From the NCBI GenBank assembly GCA_026929865.2, contig CM049410.1:10495501-10559500 (forward strand): a stretch of DNA of 64,000 bases. The letters run 5' to 3'. The translations under genes and the position numbers were made by a program. The notes below the pieces were generated by a model. It was not told where the DNA came from. It did no database searches and saw only the letters and a program-made list of their open reading frames with translations. Numbering within the stretch: the first letter of the stretch is position 1; the number at the start of each line of letters is the position of its first letter. Origin of the DNA: Hyperoplus lanceolatus. Lineage: Eukaryota > Chordata > Actinopteri > Uranoscopiformes > Ammodytidae. This document shows, piece by piece, positions 59,501 to 64,000 of this stretch.

Positions 59501-62500
59501 GCTCCCCCACAGAGTCAGGCACTTTAAAGATTAAATGCTTTCCCATTGTACAGTCTGTTGAAAAACACACAAACATAATTCATGAGATTATGATTGATCT
59601 TGTTACAACACAGAATCTTCATTATGAGAATGAGCAGCTTTACAGAACATAGACGCCATTCAACCTTATTCACTCATTATGGCATTGTACAGGGACAGGC
59701 ATAATGAGAGACACGCAGACATGTGGTTGAGCCTATTCACTAACGTAAAGTAAACTTTTTTTTAATGCTTACACAAAGTAAGGGCATTATTTTTTAAATA
59801 CCTCATCATTCACAAACATTCAAGTATTTCAAGAAACCGTGGGAACCGTGTCCAATATTCTGATTTCCTTTCATGGCCAATGAGAGACATGCGATGACAT
59901 GATCTGTTTGGGAGGGACTCACCGTTCACAGGGTATGAACTGCAGCTGCCAGAGATGCCACAATCAGAATCTGACACGGGGCCAAAGCCGCAGGGTGAGG
60001 CAGAGTGAGTGTACGGGTTGGCCTTGAGGTGATCTGAGTGCCAGAGTAAACAAAAGGGAAGAGAGAGTTTTTTGACATGATTACTTCTATTCAGCAGTGA
60101 CGCAAAATTACGTAATATATTCCATACACAGGATCCGATGGTTAAGCCGGAACTGAATCATGTTCTGCCCCCTTGTGGTGATCTAAAGTCAAGACCCTAA
60201 GAACAACTTTAAGAAATACTTCCATCTATTAGCTCAGTGAGATAACTTATAGGCAACTTGTAAAAAAGGCAATAATATCACAAGATTTTCTAACTTATTT
60301 GTCACTATTTACCTTTCATTTCCTTAACCAGCCTCTCTTCTCCTTTGTCTCCATCAGAATGACCAACATGATCAAACCGATGCTGCTGGTTCACATAGTG
60401 GGAATATAGACTGGGCAGTGGCTGAGGAATAACGGTAGCATGAACAGGGCTATCCGTCTGGCTCTTATCACTGCTTGTCAGATGTAGCTTGTGTATGTCT
60501 ACAGGCACTTTAGCCTGGTGGTAAAGTTGGTGATAATAATAGTAAGGGTGTAGAGGGTGATTTTGAATGTGATACATTGATTTTGCAGAAGGAGAAGTGT
60601 TTTGATGCTCACGATTGGATGGATGCGGTGGCGGGGAGGAAGCTGCTTGAAGCAGAGGGTCTAAAGCTGCTTTGAATGGAGTTGGAGAAGCCCGTTTGCT
60701 GTTGCTTAGTAACCCCCCCGGGCCATAATACATCCAGTAGTAGTAATAGTAAGGGTCAAAGTGGTGTGGGTACAGGGGAAGATTTTGGTTGGCTGATGGA
60801 TTGGGGATAGACTGTTGTTCAGGAAGAGGCTCTACAACAGGATCTGGTCCAGGAGGATAAGTGCGTGGAAGTAGGGGAGGATGGACAGCAGAGTGTCTCT
60901 TTTGGTTATCCATCGGTTTTGGACTACTTATTTGAAAGGAAGTAATTTGATCTGGGTTTGGCTGAGCCGTGTTAGGATTTAACTTGTATACGTCATGAGC
61001 TTCTGACAAGGGAGGAAGTGGATTAACAAAGGTGTCTGACTTTGTGTTTTGATGACCAGGCTCGTTTGTCTTCGCAACCGTGATGAAATTGACAGGACCT
61101 GCTTCTTTGGCCTCGCCCCTTGCAATATATGGGAAGTAATAGAAGTAGGGGTACGCATATGGCTGTGGAGGATGAGGTGTAGGGGCTTTTTGAACAGAAT
61201 CCGGACTTGAAAGGGTGTAAGGATGAGTAGCATCAGGCACAGGCTCTGGGAACTGGTCTGAGGCAATTCTGCTGGTAACCTCAGACTGCCTAAAGCTGCG
61301 GGGCGACACTTGCGATTCAAGGTTATGAGAAGGAGTTAAATGACCTTCTCTAGGAACCTTGAGGTCTTGAGGGGTGCCAGGCAGAGGGATTTTAGGGTGA
61401 TGGTAGTAGTGATAGTATTGACTGAAGGCAGGGAGAGGAGGAGCTTCCACTTGCGTCGGAATTCCTGTATCTGAAGGAGAGTGTAAAGCAATGTGCTTCT
61501 CTGAGGGGACAGAGACAGGGGGTTCTTGCTTTTGATGCCCACTTATATCGTCCACATCATCTGTGGAAGGCAGAGCACTGTGGGCACCAAAATGTTTGTA
61601 AAGGTATTCTACAGGAATCTGGTGGGCGTAGTGTTCATGATAGTTAACAGGAGGGAGAGGCTGTGGGCCCAGTGTAGGGTCAGGAGTTGAAGGTGAGGGA
61701 GTAGGAAGGTTATATGCCTGGTGTCCGTCAGGAATAGGGTCCTGGTGGCCATACGTAGGGTGAGGGTAGTAAGGCGGCGCCAGATAGAAAGGTGGAGCCC
61801 ATGGAAATGAGTCCAGGGACTCTGGTATAGTGGTTAGATAAGGGCTGGTGACAGGAGGGGTTAGTGGGAGTTCTTCAGGGGGGGATACAGGACAGGCCAC
61901 TGTGAACGTCTTCTCTCCTATTTTAAGAGAAAGGGTGTATTTTCCATCCTGAATGAAGAGCAGAGATTGTCCGTAAATGACAATTATAAAGACTTTGGGG
62001 TCAGATACAGATTACATTTGTGTCATTCCTCTCGTTCATAAATTTGACAAATATAAACAAGATGTTTATATATCACGCGACACCAGTCACATACGTTTAG
62101 CATTATCCTTCACTGAAGTTATTGCAACAAAACAACATCAACACTTTTCAGTTCCCTACAGATATTACAATGCTCTTCGCCAATACTAAAAATGTGACTA
62201 GTAATGACTTATCTGTAATTCACCTTTAATGTAATGCCACATGTAAGGAATGGAGCAGCGATTACAAACTCTGAATCTCGATTGTCCCAAGTGTAGCCAC
62301 ACTGCTCAGCCAGCTCCACTAAAGACGTCCATTCTCCTCTGACTGTAGTGTGTGGGGGGGGGGGTGAGTAATTTTAACTATGATAAACCATAGTCGTAGA
62401 AAATCAAGAATGAAAAGTGAAAGTTGGTTTTGCTGTTTACCTTTTACCATGGGCTTCTCTGTAGCAGACGGTACTTGCACTTTGAAAGTCATACCGAACT

Positions 62501-63950
62501 GGGAGCAGCAGAGGGAGGACGTGCCCAAGGCCTGAGGCTGGATGGTAGAGGCTGGGCAGGACATCTTGACCGGAGTTCCCCTCCACAGCAGGGGCAACAC
62601 AAAGCTGTCATCCTGAACACATTTGAACAACAGTTAACGTTTACTGCTGTTGGCGTGAACATTTTACATCCATTAGTGAGGATATGACTATAATTAAGAA
62701 ACATGCCTTGTTTAAAAATAATTAAACACATGAGTCAACTACCCATGAAAGTCCCTAACCATCTTGTCTATACAAATGAGTCAACAGTGTTCTGAGTCAT
62801 TCTACTTTTAATGTGTGATTCATCTAACCCATTATAAAAAAAAAAAAAAGATTGTGTTCGGGACAAGGGAGCAGTCCTTTTCACTGAAAAGACAGTGTTC
62901 GGCAGAAAGGCTGTGTCAGCCATGAGGAATAGATGGGAAACAACAAGCTAAACTAGCCCCTTTTACCAGACATCAGAAGTATGCAGAGACCCCAAGCCAG
63001 TGCTGTAGCTAGTTGGTTGAAGAAGTGATCTTTAACTAATCATTGCATTGGTAGACTGTATAGATGCCATACCTCCTGTGTGACGTGACAGGCATCATAC
63101 TGAGCCATCAGACTGAGGTCTCTCCATGTGGTATGGACCGAGTAGCCGCACTGAGGAGGCAGCTGGGACAGAGACAAGGACGACTCATTATCTGAGACAC
63201 AAAAAAAACACATCTTAACTTTTGAAACACAAATGTGACAACTTCACATAAAGAAACAGGTTAATGTACTTCTACATAAGGAAAGAAAAAGTATACATGT
63301 ATAAACTCAAAGGGATAGTCCAGTATTTTCGAAGTGGGGGTGTATGGGGTACATAGTAAGTGTGTTCCTGTTATGGCTGTTAGCGCAGTCACTATAAGGA
63401 GTTTGGGGGAGATGTTGCTGTAGCAGAAGTCAGCTTTGTAGTGTTGCAGAAGGAGCCTGAAGAAAAAAAAATCTCCACATATATAAATGCTCACCTTAAC
63501 CCAAATATCCATTCAATTGTACGCTAAACTGAGATGTTTCCCACAACTTTATTTTGCCTCCAGACAGCTCTTTATTTTTGTATCAGTCTGCCAATCAGCC
63601 TCTCAGTGCTACTGCAGATTATTCAAGAGACAAGAAAAAAATAAATGCTGTATGGCGGTAAACTAAAGCGGACCCCCATACAACTCCACTTCAAAATACT
63701 GTACTATCCCTTTAAGTGTAGCCACAGCCACACCATCACTAGCCACGGATACCAAGGAGGGAGCATTCATGAAATGGAGGAGCTGTATCCTCACCCCGGT
63801 CCAGCAGCAGTTGCACAGCTCTTCTCCTCCTGACGGTGAGGGTCATGCCGTCATCTCCACACTCCACCGCAGGCTTCAGCCTCTGCCAGCTCTCCTCTGA
63901 GCCACTGACCCGCCGACCACTCAACCCCTGCTGGCCTTTCCGAGTCTGGA
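56542..63950 (-). CDS. Zona pellucida (egg-coat) protein: tandem ZP-N repeats, Pro/Tyr-rich linker and ZP module (3' thirteen exons; 5' end outside window)
   Basis: Minus-strand exons: 63950-63795, 63191-63073, 62612-62441, 62342-62224, 61948-60313, 60033-59923, 59554-59379, 59186-59092, 58264-58134, 58009-57829, 57337-57193, 57015-56946, 56573-56542. Every junction is GT-AG and phases agree throughout. The first four exons and the start of the fifth give two ZP-N-like repeats (from VECGDDGMTLTV and from LCCSQFGMTFKV, each ending in a CP after a beta-rich stretch). The 1,636-bp fifth exon encodes a Pro/Tyr/His-rich region. The ZP module follows, from CTMGKHLIFKV through VHGIHSLQ, LIVECSSSPGSP and LVLLVHSCLAY to YDGC. 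A dibasic SKRSDIRR, a Cys-rich IYFVCLTEVC...GCDD and a short hydrophilic end follow. There is no transmembrane anchor, as in many fish egg-coat proteins. ZPAX-like or ZP2-like identity is possible but not proven. Confidence 0.9.
57193..57337 (-). CDS. ZP gene exon with dibasic site and the edge of the duplication
   Basis: This exon encodes CRTQGDSPPHPSKRSDIRR through SESPSYMAEGGHSQLEDPQ, ending at donor CAG|GTACCT. The acceptor was chosen at GCCGCAG|CTGCC because it restores the YDGC motif typical of ZP modules; another acceptor (TTTTTCCAG, before TCTTTTCACC) would add about 10 residues in the same frame. The stretch up to 57,242 is the part shared with the broken copy at 26,396-27,062. Confidence 0.8.
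58500..58723 (+). mobile_element. L2-type LINE 3' end in a ZP intron
   Basis: Translates APSLWNALPNDIRN, then SSFKTALKTHLFTLAFNL and stop, the same terminal block as the LINE at 14,430-15,636. The AAAAGCGCTATATAAATTTG end and an ATT tail follow. Only the last some 220 bp are present. It lies between the ZP exons ending at 59,092 and starting at 58,264. Confidence 0.85.
63192..63794. other. ZP intron (no other feature seen)
   Basis: Lies between ZP exons 63,950-63,795 and 63,191-63,073. The palindromic GGGATAGTCCAGTATTTTCG (63,313) with inverted AAAATACTGTACTATCCCTT (63,694-63,713) marks a probable short MITE of some 400 bp. Confidence 0.5.
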
Positions 63951-64000
63951 CTGCTTATTCAAAACAAAACTTTACCTCACAGTTCACAACATACTTTTGG

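Noticed and set aside
63951..63976. Possible donor (GAG|GTAAAG) and acceptor bounding a 26-bp intron upstream of the first visible ZP exon
   Set aside because: Too short for a spliceosomal intron; the upstream exon is more likely outside the window, and an in-frame TAA precedes the acceptor.

Overview
This window is a piece of a ray-finned (teleost) fish genome. The evidence is the very dense (CA)n, (GA)n and (GT)n-(G)n microsatellites, fish-type transposons (ISL2EU with a THAP transposase, BEL/Pao, L2, TAA-flanked MITEs), compact GT-AG genes, a CD9-like tetraspanin and an egg-coat ZP gene of fish type. No prokaryotic feature is present.

Layout. Positions 1-11,286 hold almost nothing but microsatellites and low-complexity sequence, and probably lie in intron 1 of a minus-strand gene whose alanine-rich first coding exon is at 11,287-11,520 beside a CpG-rich promoter. 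Positions 12,300-17,100 are AT-rich intergenic sequence with a 5'-truncated L2 LINE. Positions 17,300-26,390 hold a complete plus-strand CD9-like tetraspanin gene: eight coding exons and 238 residues. A second, apparently homologous terminal exon (24,307-24,516) would give a 278-residue isoform with a long cytoplasmic tail.

Positions 26,396-27,062 carry a broken copy of the 3' end of the ZP gene. The intact original is at 56,431-57,242. The roughly 29 kb between the two copies is almost solid mobile DNA: an ISL2EU element (frameshifted YqaJ nuclease fragment, intact three-exon THAP transposase), a nested family of fold-back elements with GGCTGTATC-like ends, several MITEs, a complete young BEL/Pao retrotransposon (TSD GCGTC, LTRs nearly identical, one in-frame TGA in gag-pol), a 964-bp MITE with TAA target duplication, minisatellites and tandem duplications.

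From 63,950 down to 56,542 (minus strand) runs the 3' part of a zona pellucida domain gene; thirteen exons are visible and the 5' end lies beyond the window. It encodes two tandem ZP-N-like repeats, a roughly 530-residue Pro/Tyr/His-rich segment from one large exon, then a full ZP module. It has no transmembrane anchor, and its stop codon lies inside the polyadenylation signal. The tetraspanin and ZP genes are convergent, and the TE block has grown between their 3' ends.
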